This document shows, piece after piece, positions 1-7,820 of a DNA stretch of 64,000 bases. The notes below the pieces were generated by a model. The model was not told the origin of the DNA. It saw only the letters and a program-made list of their open reading frames with translations, and searched no databases. The DNA lies in assembly GCF_002305895.1 (NCBI RefSeq), contig NZ_CP022203.1:1900501-1964500 (forward strand). The letters run 5' to 3'. The first letter of the stretch is position 1. Every line of letters begins with the position of its first letter. This DNA is from Corallococcus macrosporus DSM 14697 (lineage in GTDB: Bacteria > Myxococcota > Myxococcia > Myxococcales > Myxococcaceae). Made by a program: the position numbers and the translations under genes.

Positions 1-246
1 GGCCGCGCGAAGCTCGCGGAGCAGAGCGCGTTTCTCGGCGCGGGGTACGTGATTCTCGCCGCGCGGGCGCTCGGGCTCGACGTGGGACCGCTCGGCGGCT
101 TTGACCCCGCGGGCGTGGATGCCGCGTTCTTTCCCGACGGGAAGTGGCGGAGCGTCCTCCTGCTCAACCTGGGCTACGGCGATTCATCGCAGCTCCACCC
201 TCGAAACCCTCGGCTCTCGTTCGACCAGGCGTGCCGGGTCGCTTGA
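1..246 (+). CDS. nitroreductase family protein, C-terminal part (RutE/malonic semialdehyde reductase-like)
   Basis: The frame is open from base 1 and ends at TGA 244-246, so only the last 81 residues are present and the start lies outside the window. The segment [20 protein letters not shown] followed by a Leu-Asn-Leu-Gly-Tyr-Gly strand matches the C-terminus of the FMN-dependent nitroreductase family. The closest fit is the RutE/HadB branch, which reduces malonic semialdehyde to 3-hydroxypropionate in pyrimidine breakdown. No other pyrimidine-catabolism gene is nearby, so the substrate is open. The FMN-contacting N-terminal half cannot be checked. Confidence 0.6.
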   Translation, partial: GRAKLAEQSAFLGAGYVILAARALGLDVGPLGGFDPAGVDAAFFPDGKWRSVLLLNLGYGDSSQLHPRNPRLSFDQACRVA

Positions 247-263
247 AGCGCCCCGCACAGTCC

Positions 264-833
264 CTACGACACGACCGCGCTCAGGTTCACCAGCGAATCA
301 CGGCGGGTGCCCTGCTTCACGAAGTCCTGGATGGCGCGCGCCAGCGTGGCGGCGAGCAGGCCCAGCAAGGGAAGGTGGGCGCCCCCTTCGCAGGTGGCCT
401 GGCCCGGTGCGTCCTCGGCATCCGGGACGAAGCGGTCGTCCCAGCGCACCAGGCCGAAGGTGCCGTCCGCGCTGACGGCGCCGTGCACCAGCGGCTTTCC
501 CGCCTGGCGCGCGTAGTCGATGAGCACCTGGCGGCTGTGGTGGTTGTCCATGCAATCCACCAGCAGGTCCGCGCCACCGCAGAGCGCCGCCGCGTTGGCC
601 CGGGTGAGCCGCACGCCATGCGCTTCCGCCTTCACGCCGTGCAGGTTGAGGAGCTGGAGCTTCAGCGCCTCCGCCTTGTTCCTGCCCACCGAGGGCTTCA
701 CATACGCCTGCGAGAGCAGGTTCTTGGACTCCACCCGGTCGAAGTCCACGAAGACCAGGGTGGCATCCAGGTTGCGGCACAGCACCGCCGCCAAGGAGCC
801 AATAGCCCCCACACCACAGAAGAGGATGCGCAT
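264..833 (-). CDS. ThiF/E1-like adenylyltransferase, stand-alone
   Basis: A 189-aa Rossmann protein of the ThiF/MoeB/E1 superfamily. Visible features are the nucleotide loop GVGAIG at residues 7-12, an acidic residue after strand 2 within VFVDFDRVESKNL, the Lys of GRNKAEA, and the DCMDN segment contacting the adenylate. The usual Asn-Leu-x-Arg arginine finger reads NLLSQ, so the Arg is replaced. There are no paired CxxC zinc ligands, and a lone Cys (ATCEGG) could serve as the thioester Cys. It is shorter than ThiF or MoeB (about 240-250 aa). It follows the 82-aa gene by 9 bases and must be co-transcribed with it. Members activate the C-terminus of a ubiquitin-like or sulfur-carrier protein; the substrate here is not known. 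Confidence 0.8.
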   Translation of the reverse strand: MRILFCGVGAIGSLAAVLCRNLDATLVFVDFDRVESKNLLSQAYVKPSVGRNKAEALKLQLLNLHGVKAEAHGVRLTRANAAALCGGADLLVDCMDNHHSRQVLIDYARQAGKPLVHGAVSADGTFGLVRWDDRFVPDAEDAPGQATCEGGAHLPLLGLLAATLARAIQDFVKQGTRRDSLVNLSAVVS

Positions 834-842
834 GGCGGGCCC

Positions 843-1091
843 CTACCGTGCCCCGAAGGGGACCTTGGGGCGCAGGTAGATGCGCTCCTCTCCGCGAGCG
901 CCCCGGAGCCGGTCGACGACGAAGTGGGCGAACGCGTCATCACGGAGCTGGCTCAGGTGGAGGCCGGGCACGCCGCCCGAGCGGACCAGCTCCGTCGCGA
1001 TGCGGCGGATGTCGGCGTCCGGCACGGGGCCGTCCAACTCCACCGGGACGTCCGCGGACATGCCGTCATAGGTGATGTTGAGCGTGGCCAT
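843..1091 (-). CDS. 82-aa protein preceding the ThiF gene, possible beta-grasp (ubiquitin-like) carrier
   Basis: I do not recognise a named family. The protein opens with two predicted beta strands (ATLNITYDG and ADVPVELDG), then a helix (DADIRRIATELV), and ends with two short strands (HFVVDRL, RIYLRPKVPFG). This order resembles a beta-grasp fold and the small ubiquitin-like proteins paired with ThiF in PRTRC-type cassettes. It lacks a C-terminal Gly-Gly and ends in Phe-Gly-Ala-Arg, so direct C-terminal adenylation would need trimming or another mode. It is the first gene of a two-gene unit, with an AGGAGG-like ribosome site about 14 bases before ATG. The fold is inferred only from strand pattern and gene context. 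Confidence 0.6.
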   Translation of the reverse strand: MATLNITYDGMSADVPVELDGPVPDADIRRIATELVRSGGVPGLHLSQLRDDAFAHFVVDRLRGARGEERIYLRPKVPFGAR

Positions 1092-1541
1092 CGTCGTGTG
1101 CGCCTCCTCGCGCGTCCGGCGGAGCGCGAGTCTGCGTCCGGTGGAGCTTCACGCCGGGACGGGGAACGGCGCGTGTCCTGACGCCGCCCCGCGAGTCCGT
1201 CTGTCATTGACGCCAGGGCCCGGCAGGCGGCGTCAACCCTGTCGCGCTGGGGAATCCCAGATGGGATTGCGGCGTGTTCTTGAATCGCTGGCTTTGATGC
1301 CGTGCGTGGCATCCAGGTCCATGTTGACCCGTTGTTTCGTGTCAGGACGATTCTGTGTCTTCAGCGCGCGCGTCGTCGCGGACGCGGTGGCTGCATTCAC
1401 AGGGGGCTCCTTTTCCTCCAGGAGTCGTGGCACTAGAGTCGGCCGTGCCTCTCTGGCGCGGATGCGCTTGCCAGTCGCCGCGGAGAGGCTTCATCACACA
1501 AGGCCCGGTCCGCGACCTCCCGGAGGAGGGCTGCGGAACGG
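1092..1541. other. intergenic region between divergent transcription units
   Basis: This 450-base gap separates the leftward 82-aa/thiF unit from the rightward protease-Sel1 gene. Both promoters should lie here, but no convincing -35/-10 pair stands out on either strand. Its one clear structure is the inverted repeat at 1207-1236. Open frames crossing it have no ribosome site or recognisable protein. The strong Shine-Dalgarno sequence GGAGGAGGG at 1522-1530 belongs to the downstream gene. Confidence 0.6.
1207..1236. repeat. 8-bp inverted repeat TTGACGCC/GGCGTCAA
   Basis: TTGACGCC (1207-1214) and GGCGTCAA (1229-1236) are perfect inverted copies separated by 14 bases, in the intergenic space between divergent genes. 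It could be an operator or the end of a leader hairpin. No U-run follows, so an intrinsic terminator is unlikely. Confidence 0.5.
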
Positions 1542-4500
1542 ATGCATATGGACACCCGCATTCAGTGCCCGCATTGCGCCTTCCTGCATGAACGGCAGGC
1601 CGCGCCGCTATGCCCGAGATGCCAGCGCTCCACCTCCGCCGTGCGCACGGCGCCGGACGCTTCGGCGAATGTCCTTTCCTCGCGGAGGCGGGTTGAAGAG
1701 GAGGAGGTCCTCGGTGACTTCTCCATCGACGTGGACCTGGAGCCGGAGGCGCCGGCGCCCCCGCGCCGTGTGCGTCCCGCTCCTGCTCCGCGTGCGGCGC
1801 GCGCACCAGGGCTCGCTGGGCGTCTTCGCGCCAGGTGGAGCGCTTGGGTTCCGGAGGAGTCCACTTCGGGCGCGCGCATCGCGGCTGTCTTCTTGCTCGT
1901 CAACGCGGCGCTGACGGTGGCGGGGCACTTCTTGTATCCCCACAGCCGCGTGGTGGATGTGTCGGGGTGGGTGTCCTCGGCGGTGGACGTGGCTCTGGCC
2001 GTGGGCCTGCTGGTGGGGGCGAGGCGGGCGCATTCGCTGATGCTCGTCCGGCTGTTCCTGGGCCTGCTCTTGATGCTGGGCACGGCGGCCTTCGCGGCTC
2101 CGTCCGTGGTGGTGCTTCAGGCCGGTGGGATGCTGGGGCTGTTGCTCCTGTTGGTGGGAGCGCCAGGGGCGCGGCGGCAGACCGCGGGCGCGCTGGTGAG
2201 TGGGGCCACCTGCCTCATCCTGGTGGTCCTGCTGTCCTCCCGGTTCACGCAGACGTCGCCGCTCGATGGGTGGGTGCTGCGCCTCGACGGCGCGCTGGAG
2301 CCGGGAGCCGTCACGGACGTTCAGGGACTGGACGCGGACTACACGCTCACGTTCCCCGCCACGGGCTGGCGTCAGGCGCGTCCGGAGCATGTGGCGAAGA
2401 TGAGCCCGGGGTTCGATCGCGTGTGGCTGTTGCCAGCGCGTGGGGCCGTGGTGTCCACGCGGGTGCTGCACGTCCCGGGGGCGGGTGGCGTGGACCTGGA
2501 CGAGGCCGCCGAGAAGATGCTGGAAGGTCGGCCCGACGCGGAAGAGGGCGCCGAGGACACCGAGGTCGTGGCGACGGAGCCCATCGACGGGACCTTTGAT
2601 GCCGCGCGCCGCTACCACCTCCGGCTGCGCAAGGACGGCCAGCCCATGGAAGCGCATGCGGCGGTCGTGGTGCAGGGGGACTACGCCTTCTTCATCGACG
2701 CCGTCGCGCCCCGCCACCGGTTCGCCTCGCTGGACCAGGAGCTGGCGGACATCGTGGCCTCATTCGCCTTCCAGGTCGTGACGCCCCGGCTGGAGGCCGG
2801 GGTGCTGGACAAGGTGCGGCAGGCCGCGGTGCAGGTCCTCTCCGGCGAGGCGTCCGGAAGCGGCTTCGTCATCCACAGCGAGAACGAGCGCACGCTCGTC
2901 ATCACGAACGACCATGTGATTCGCGAGAAGGGGGAGGTGCCGCGCTTCGTGAAGGTCGTGATGATGACGCGCAGCGGAAGGCGAGAGGTCTTTGATGCCA
3001 TCGTCGCGGCCTCGGATGAGGAGCAGGACCTGGCGCTCCTGTCGCTCACGGAGGCGTTCGGTACCTGGCCCGCGCTGGACTTCCGGCACACCGCGAAGCT
3101 GCCCCCTCGCTCTCCGCTGTTCGTGGTGGGCTTCCCGTTTGGCGGCTCCCTGGCCGTGCGAGGCACCTATCCGGAGGTCTCCCTCAATGCGGGCTGGATG
3201 GCCTCGCGGACGCCAGCGCCGCTGCTCGAAAAAGGGCTCCGGGTGGTCGACGTGGGCATCAACCCGGGCAACAGCGGCGGGGCGGTCGTGGATGCCAGCG
3301 GGCGCGTGCTCGGCGTGGCGGTGGCGCACGTGCAGGGCTCGGCGACCAGCGTGGTGATTTCCACCGAGACGGTGTCCGACTGGCTGCGCCGCGCGAAGGA
3401 CTTCACGTTGACCTTCGATGACCGGGAGCTGGAGGTGGCCGAGGCCTCGCAGCAGGCGCTCCATGCCGAAGGCGAAGCGCGCGCCCGCGCGGCCACCGTG
3501 CTGGTGCGCTCCGCCCAGGGGAGCACCGCGGGGGTGATTGTCGGGCGCAAGGGCGAGCACCACCTGCTGGTCATCGCGAGCCTCGATGCCCTGGGCGAGG
3601 CGTGGCGGCCGGGCACCGCGCTGCCCGAGATGACGGTCCGCTTCCGTCCGGCGCAGCCCGAGTCCGTGGACCGTAAGGCGGAGGTGCTGCGCGCCAGCGC
3701 CGAGGCGGGCATGGTCCTCCTGTCGGTGGTCGGACGTCCTGACGACGCGGAGCCGTTGGAGCCCGCGTCGGCCTCGAAGCATGACAGTGGCACGCCGGTG
3801 CGGGTGCTGGGCTACCGCCTGGGGGAGGACGGCAAGCTGCTCCGCAAGAATCCCTCGGCGCAGGCCGCGGCGGGCGCGGTGGCCAGCGTGCAGCGGGATT
3901 CGAACCAGCAGGTGCGCTTCCTTCATGTGGACGTCGGCGTCAACTACGGGCAGACGACGGGGCCGGTGCTGGATGCGCAGGGCGCGCTGGTGGGGCTCGC
4001 GGTGGCGCGGGTGAAGAACACCAACGTGAGCCTGGTGCTCCCTGGAGAGAACCTCGTGGGGCTCCTCCGGGGTGGCATCCGCTCCGGCGGGTGGAAGCTC
4101 TTCCGCGACCGGGATGGGCGGTGCGCCCTCAGTGTCCTGGCGGTGTTGGACAATCCGTTGGGCGTCTCGCAGACCGTCCAGGTGCGCATGTCGAGGGAGC
4201 CCGTCTACGGGGAGCCGAGCGGGCCCGCCGGCGTCAAGCCGCTTGGCGAAGCGCTCATCGCGGCGGACGCAGGGCACCGCAGCCAGTTGGAGCTGACCGC
4301 CGAGGTGGACTGCGCCGCGGTGGCGCCCTCCGTCCAGTTGGGCCTGGTGGATTCACAGGGCTCCCGCTACACGGCCCCTGGACGGGGGGAGCACAGGTCC
4401 GGGGGAATGCTCATGGGGCTCGTCGCGGGCACGAGCGGCGCAGGGGACGAGGCCGACGACATGGTGGAGTTCTTCCTGAGCCCCGTTCCCGCGCCGGCTG

Positions 4501-5273
4501 CCTGGGGCCAGGAGTGCGCCGAGGGGGACGCGGTCCTCTGCCGGCAGCAATGCGATGTTGCCCAGGCGCGCCCGTGCTTGAGGTTGGGCCGGTTGCACCT
4601 GGAGGCGTCCCGCCACGCCGAGGCCCTGGCCGCGTTCGCGCGGAGCTGCTCCCTGGGCAACCTGAACGGATGCATCGAGCTGGGCCTTGCGAGCCAGTCG
4701 ATGGGGAGCCGCCGGGGTTCAATCGCCTGGCCGGACGAGTCGGAGGAGCGCCTGCGCAAGGTCTGCCAGGCCTCCTCGCAGCATCCGGACTCCCGCCGTG
4801 CGTGCTGGGCGCTGCGGCCCGAGAGCTATGACACCGCCCTGTCGTCCGCGGTGCGGCTCTGCGCCTCGTCCCGCGTCCAGTGTACCGAGCTCGGACACCT
4901 GTACCTCGCGGGTTCGTGGAACCCACAGCGCTTCGGGACCAGCGCCGCGAAGGCGTTCTCCATGGGCTGTGAGACGGGCGACGCCCAGGCCTGCCTCAGC
5001 CTCGCGCGGCTCCAGCTCGAGGGCGTGGGCGTCCCCAAGAACATCCGCGTGGCCATGAACACCTTCGAGAAGCACTGCCAGCAGGGGCGGTACCTGGGCT
5101 GTGAGGACCTCGCGCGGATGCACGCGACGGGACTCGGGGTTCCCAAGAACCTCGCCGAGTCCCGTCGCCTGATGCGTGAGATTTGCAAGACGGGCGTGTC
5201 CAGGTCGCCCCACTGCGAGTTCGTGCGCCATCAAGCCCGCAACGAAAGGCTGGGCACGGCGAGGCGGGAGTAG
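1542..5273 (+). CDS. membrane protein with zinc ribbon, tandem trypsin-like domains (second one degenerate) and Sel1 repeats
   Basis: A 1243-aa multidomain protein. Residues 7-28 form a zinc ribbon (CPHCAF and CPRC), followed by an acidic/proline linker and several hydrophobic segments at roughly 110-240 that should span the membrane. The first trypsin-like (S1C/HtrA-type) domain has a full triad: His near 457 (TNDHV), Asp near 495 (EEQDLALL), Ser near 576 (NPGNSGGAVV). A second copy at about 640-860 keeps the fold (LVGLAVARV) but reads GQTTGP where GNSGG belongs and lacks the His, so it should be inactive. The C-terminus from about 985 is Cys-rich Sel1-like repeats ending in a GVGVPKN motif. 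The ribosome site GGAGGAGGG sits 11 bases before ATG 1542; a second ATG lies two codons on. It is probably an envelope protease or scaffold with unknown substrate. Confidence 0.8.
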   Translation: MHMDTRIQCPHCAFLHERQAAPLCPRCQRSTSAVRTAPDASANVLSSRRRVEEEEVLGDFSIDVDLEPEAPAPPRRVRPAPAPRAARAPGLAGRLRARWSAWVPEESTSGARIAAVFLLVNAALTVAGHFLYPHSRVVDVSGWVSSAVDVALAVGLLVGARRAHSLMLVRLFLGLLLMLGTAAFAAPSVVVLQAGGMLGLLLLLVGAPGARRQTAGALVSGATCLILVVLLSSRFTQTSPLDGWVLRLDGALEPGAVTDVQGLDADYTLTFPATGWRQARPEHVAKMSPGFDRVWLLPARGAVVSTRVLHVPGAGGVDLDEAAEKMLEGRPDAEEGAEDTEVVATEPIDGTFDAARRYHLRLRKDGQPMEAHAAVVVQGDYAFFIDAVAPRHRFASLDQELADIVASFAFQVVTPRLEAGVLDKVRQAAVQVLSGEASGSGFVIHSENERTLVITNDHVIREKGEVPRFVKVVMMTRSGRREVFDAIVAASDEEQDLALLSLTEAFGTWPALDFRHTAKLPPRSPLFVVGFPFGGSLAVRGTYPEVSLNAGWMASRTPAPLLEKGLRVVDVGINPGNSGGAVVDASGRVLGVAVAHVQGSATSVVISTETVSDWLRRAKDFTLTFDDRELEVAEASQQALHAEGEARARAATVLVRSAQGSTAGVIVGRKGEHHLLVIASLDALGEAWRPGTALPEMTVRFRPAQPESVDRKAEVLRASAEAGMVLLSVVGRPDDAEPLEPASASKHDSGTPVRVLGYRLGEDGKLLRKNPSAQAAAGAVASVQRDSNQQVRFLHVDVGVNYGQTTGPVLDAQGALVGLAVARVKNTNVSLVLPGENLVGLLRGGIRSGGWKLFRDRDGRCALSVLAVLDNPLGVSQTVQVRMSREPVYGEPSGPAGVKPLGEALIAADAGHRSQLELTAEVDCAAVAPSVQLGLVDSQGSRYTAPGRGEHRSGGMLMGLVAGTSGAGDEADDMVEFFLSPVPAPAAWGQECAEGDAVLCRQQCDVAQARPCLRLGRLHLEASRHAEALAAFARSCSLGNLNGCIELGLASQSMGSRRGSIAWPDESEERLRKVCQASSQHPDSRRACWALRPESYDTALSSAVRLCASSRVQCTELGHLYLAGSWNPQRFGTSAAKAFSMGCETGDAQACLSLARLQLEGVGVPKNIRVAMNTFEKHCQQGRYLGCEDLARMHATGLGVPKNLAESRRLMREICKTGVSRSPHCEFVRHQARNERLGTARRE

Positions 5274-5298
5274 GGCTTCGCCGGTGTCTGGCGCGGGG

Positions 5299-6606
5299 CT
5301 ACCGCGGCTCGCTGCTGCTGACGACGGCGGGCTTGGGCAGGTAGTCCTTGAGCTGCACGACGGGCAGCCCCGGAATCGCGGTGATGAAGCCCGAGTACGC
5401 CATCAGGTTGGGCGAGCACCAGCCCGGGTTGGACACCGTGTCCGGCGTGGCGTTGGCGTTCACCGCGCTGGCCACCGCTTCGGGTTTCGCCGTGGGGTTC
5501 GCCTCCAGGAACAGCGCGGCGAGCCCCGTGACGTGCGGCGTGGCCATGGAGGTGCCGCTCAGCTCCCGGCTCTCCTTGTCGCCGTAGTGCCAGGAGGACT
5601 TGATTTTGTTGCCCGGCGCGAAGACGTCCACGCAGTCACCCCAGTTGGAGAAGGTGGCGCGCTTGTCCTTGTTGTCGGTGGCGGCCACGGTGATGGCCTC
5701 CGGCGTGCGGGCGGGGGAGTGCTTGCAGGCGTCGTTGTCCTCGTTGCCCGCGGCGACGACGTAGGTGACGCCCGCGGCGATGGAGCGGCGGACCGCGTCG
5801 TCGAGCGCCGGGTCCACGTCACTTCCCAGGCTCATGTTCGCGACGGCCGGCGAGACGTGGTTGCGCGTCACCCAGTCGACGCCCGCGATGACGCCAGAGG
5901 TGGCGCCGGAGCCGTCGCAGCCCAGGACTCGGACGGAGTGGACAATCGCGTTGCGCGCCAGGCCGTAGGAGGCGCCCGCCGCGGTGCCCGCCACGTGCGT
6001 CCCGTGGCCATTGCAGTCGTTGCCCCGCATGCTGTCGCCAATGGCGTCGAAGCCCACCGAGGCCCGGCCGCCGAACTCCCGGTGCGAGAAGCGCACACCG
6101 GTGTCCAGGATGTAGATGTGCACACCCTGGCCCGTCGCGGTGAAGGTGTAGAGCTTGTCCAACGGGAGCTTGCGCTGGTCCATCCGGTCGATGCCCCAGG
6201 TGGGCCCCTGCTGGCTCTCGGCGATTTTGACCACGCCGTTCTCCTGCACGTAGTCCACTGCGGGGTCGTTCGCCATGGCCCGTGCCTGCGCCTGCGTCAT
6301 CTTGGCCGCGAAACCACGCAACGCATTCTCATACATCGCGAAGGCGGTGCCGCCGTAGGCCGTGGTGAGGTTCGCCGTGGCTTGCTGGACCTGGACCTGC
6401 TCCAGGCTTTGGGCGGGTGACTTCAGGACGACAATGTATTCACCCGGAATCTTCTTCTTCACCGTGATGAACTTGCCGGCCCGCTTCTGGCCAACCGTGG
6501 GCCTGCTGACCGTGCGGTCCTTGCAGGGGACCTGCCGTGATGCGCACGCCCCCATCAGCAACATCATGCCCACGGAGACGAACAGCTTCAGTGTGTGTCG
6601 ATTCAT
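5299..6606 (-). CDS. subtilisin-like serine protease (S8, proteinase K type), lipoprotein
   Basis: A 435-aa secreted protease. The N-terminus is a lipoprotein signal with lipobox LMGAC (Cys 21). Residues about 50-130 form an inhibitor I9-type propeptide (GEYIVVLK..., ending DYVQENGVV). The catalytic domain shows the S8 triad: Asp near 168 (ILDTGV), His near 202 (NGHGTHVAG) and Ser near 350 (SGTSMATPH), plus the oxyanion Asn in VVAAGNED. The layout matches the aqualysin/proteinase K branch. It is transcribed alone and converges on the upstream protease gene with a 25-base gap. A perfect 9-bp inverted repeat lies directly before its start codon (6607-6642). Myxobacteria use such proteases for predation and nutrition; that role is inferred. 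Confidence 0.9.
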   Translation of the reverse strand: MNRHTLKLFVSVGMMLLMGACASRQVPCKDRTVSRPTVGQKRAGKFITVKKKIPGEYIVVLKSPAQSLEQVQVQQATANLTTAYGGTAFAMYENALRGFAAKMTQAQARAMANDPAVDYVQENGVVKIAESQQGPTWGIDRMDQRKLPLDKLYTFTATGQGVHIYILDTGVRFSHREFGGRASVGFDAIGDSMRGNDCNGHGTHVAGTAAGASYGLARNAIVHSVRVLGCDGSGATSGVIAGVDWVTRNHVSPAVANMSLGSDVDPALDDAVRRSIAAGVTYVVAAGNEDNDACKHSPARTPEAITVAATDNKDKRATFSNWGDCVDVFAPGNKIKSSWHYGDKESRELSGTSMATPHVTGLAALFLEANPTAKPEAVASAVNANATPDTVSNPGWCSPNLMAYSGFITAIPGLPVVQLKDYLPKPAVVSSSEPR

Positions 6607-6642
6607 GTTTTACCCAGAGGAGTTGGTTGTGATGGGTAAAAC
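6607..6642 (-). promoter_or_regulatory. 9-bp inverted repeat abutting the start codon of the S8 protease gene
   Basis: GTTTTACCC (6607-6615) and GGGTAAAAC (6634-6642) are perfect inverted copies with an 18-base spacer. The near arm touches the ATG of the subtilisin gene, and there is no purine-rich Shine-Dalgarno sequence between arm and ATG. It could be a repressor operator, or an mRNA hairpin that masks the ribosome entry region. Confidence 0.5.
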
Positions 6643-6921
6643 GGGTGTACATCAAAAACGGCTTAATCTTGAATCAGCCTGGAGGGATGAGACAGCGGTC
6701 GGTGATTGAACACGCCATGGCGCTCCAAGGCGCGATGTCTGGCCATGCGCCGCCGCGGACGGCGGCTTCCGGTGGACGTTCTGCTGCCCATCGCTCGTGG
6801 GGTGGCTGCCGCGTCACGAGGCCATGGCGGCGCGCCGCGCGTTCACCAGTCCACGCTGGGGCAACGCCCGGGTTGCCCCGCGGGACGGGCCCTTCAGATT
6901 GGTTGAGGAGGTGGTGCGTGC
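6643..6921. other. intergenic region between divergent protease and endonuclease V genes
   Basis: With the inverted repeat at 6607-6642 this is a gene-free stretch of about 315 bases. It should hold the divergent promoters. The part nearest the protease gene is AT-richer than its surroundings, but I cannot assign a confident -35/-10 pair. A 7-bp hairpin GCCGCCG/CGGCGGC with a CGGA loop lies at 6749-6766. The ribosome site GAGGAGG just after 6900 belongs to the endonuclease V gene. Confidence 0.5.
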
Positions 6922-7623
6922 ATGGAGCTACAGCCCGAGGTGAGCCGGTGGAACGTCACGCCTTCGGAGGCGGTGGCGTTGCAGCGCCGGCTGCGTGAGC
7001 AGTTGGTGCTCAGTCCACCCCCCGGCTTGAAGGTGGAGCGCGTCGCGGGCGCGGACATCTCCACGGAGAAGGGCAAGGACACGGGCTTTGGTGGGCTCGT
7101 CGTGCTGGACGTGGCGACGCTGGCGCCGGTGGCGCGGGCCGGGGCGGCGGTGACGCTGCACTTCCCCTATGTGCCCGGCCTGCTGTCCTTCCGCGAACTG
7201 CCCATCATCGCCGCCGCCTGGGAGCGGCTCACGGTGCGCCCCGACGTGGTCATCTTCGACGGCCAGGGCACGGCCCATCCGCGGCGCATGGGGATTGCGT
7301 GTCATGGAGGGCTGCTGTTCGGCGTGCCCTCCATCGGCTGCGCCAAGTCCCTGCTGGTGGGGACGCATGGCCCGCTGGGGGAGGCGCGGGGCTCCACCGC
7401 GCCCCTCATGCACCGGGGCGACGTCGTGGGCATGGCGGTGCGCACGCGCAAGGGCGTGCAGCCCGTGTACGTGTCCCCGGGGCACTTGATGGACCTGCCC
7501 ACGGCGGTGGACCTGGTGCTGAAGGTGAGCCCGAAGTACCGCGAGCCGGAGACGACACGGCACGCGCACCGGCTCGTCAACGCACTCCGTCGCGCGGACG
7601 GCGAAGCCGCCGAGCTGGAGTAG
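6922..7623 (+). CDS. nfi: endonuclease V (deoxyinosine 3'-endonuclease)
   Basis: A 233-aa Nfi/EndoV protein. It cuts DNA one phosphodiester 3' of deoxyinosine and other deaminated bases. Family motifs are in order: AGADIS with the first metal-binding Asp (near residue 42), PYVPGLLSFRE with the PYIP-type wedge and metal-binding Glu (near 91), DGQGTAHPRRMG with the second Asp (near 113), and GCAKS. Length is typical of the family. The start is ATG 6922 preceded by GAGGAGG. The following GMC oxidoreductase gene starts about 200 bases later and is functionally unrelated. Confidence 0.95.
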   Translation: MELQPEVSRWNVTPSEAVALQRRLREQLVLSPPPGLKVERVAGADISTEKGKDTGFGGLVVLDVATLAPVARAGAAVTLHFPYVPGLLSFRELPIIAAAWERLTVRPDVVIFDGQGTAHPRRMGIACHGGLLFGVPSIGCAKSLLVGTHGPLGEARGSTAPLMHRGDVVGMAVRTRKGVQPVYVSPGHLMDLPTAVDLVLKVSPKYREPETTRHAHRLVNALRRADGEAAELE

Positions 7624-7820
7624 GGGCCCGCCCCTGATTTTGACCGCCGTCCGAACCGCCTCTATGTCCACGGGTGGCTCCAGCGCTTGGAGCCTCAAGG
7701 AACGGCGGCCCGGGCGTCTGTCCCCCTGGCCGCTCTTTCCCGCCACCCCGCACTGGCGGTAGCACCCCAAGCCGCGGAGTGGAGCTGGGGCCAGGGCGGG
7801 AGCTGTCATGGGGAGCGCCA

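Noticed and set aside
264-1091. Full PRTRC plasmid-type system
   Set aside because: Only a ThiF-like protein and a small protein are present. The ParB-related, E2-like and other PRTRC components are absent, so only similarity of layout is noted.
144-1181. Plus-strand 345-codon frame covering the 82-aa/ThiF genes
   Set aside because: The minus-strand ThiF protein has clear motifs. The plus frame is biased toward Arg, Ala and Val without domain features.
1072-1914. Plus-strand 280-codon frame entering the protease-Sel1 gene
   Set aside because: It overlaps the real gene in a different frame, is Arg/Pro-rich, and has no ribosome site.
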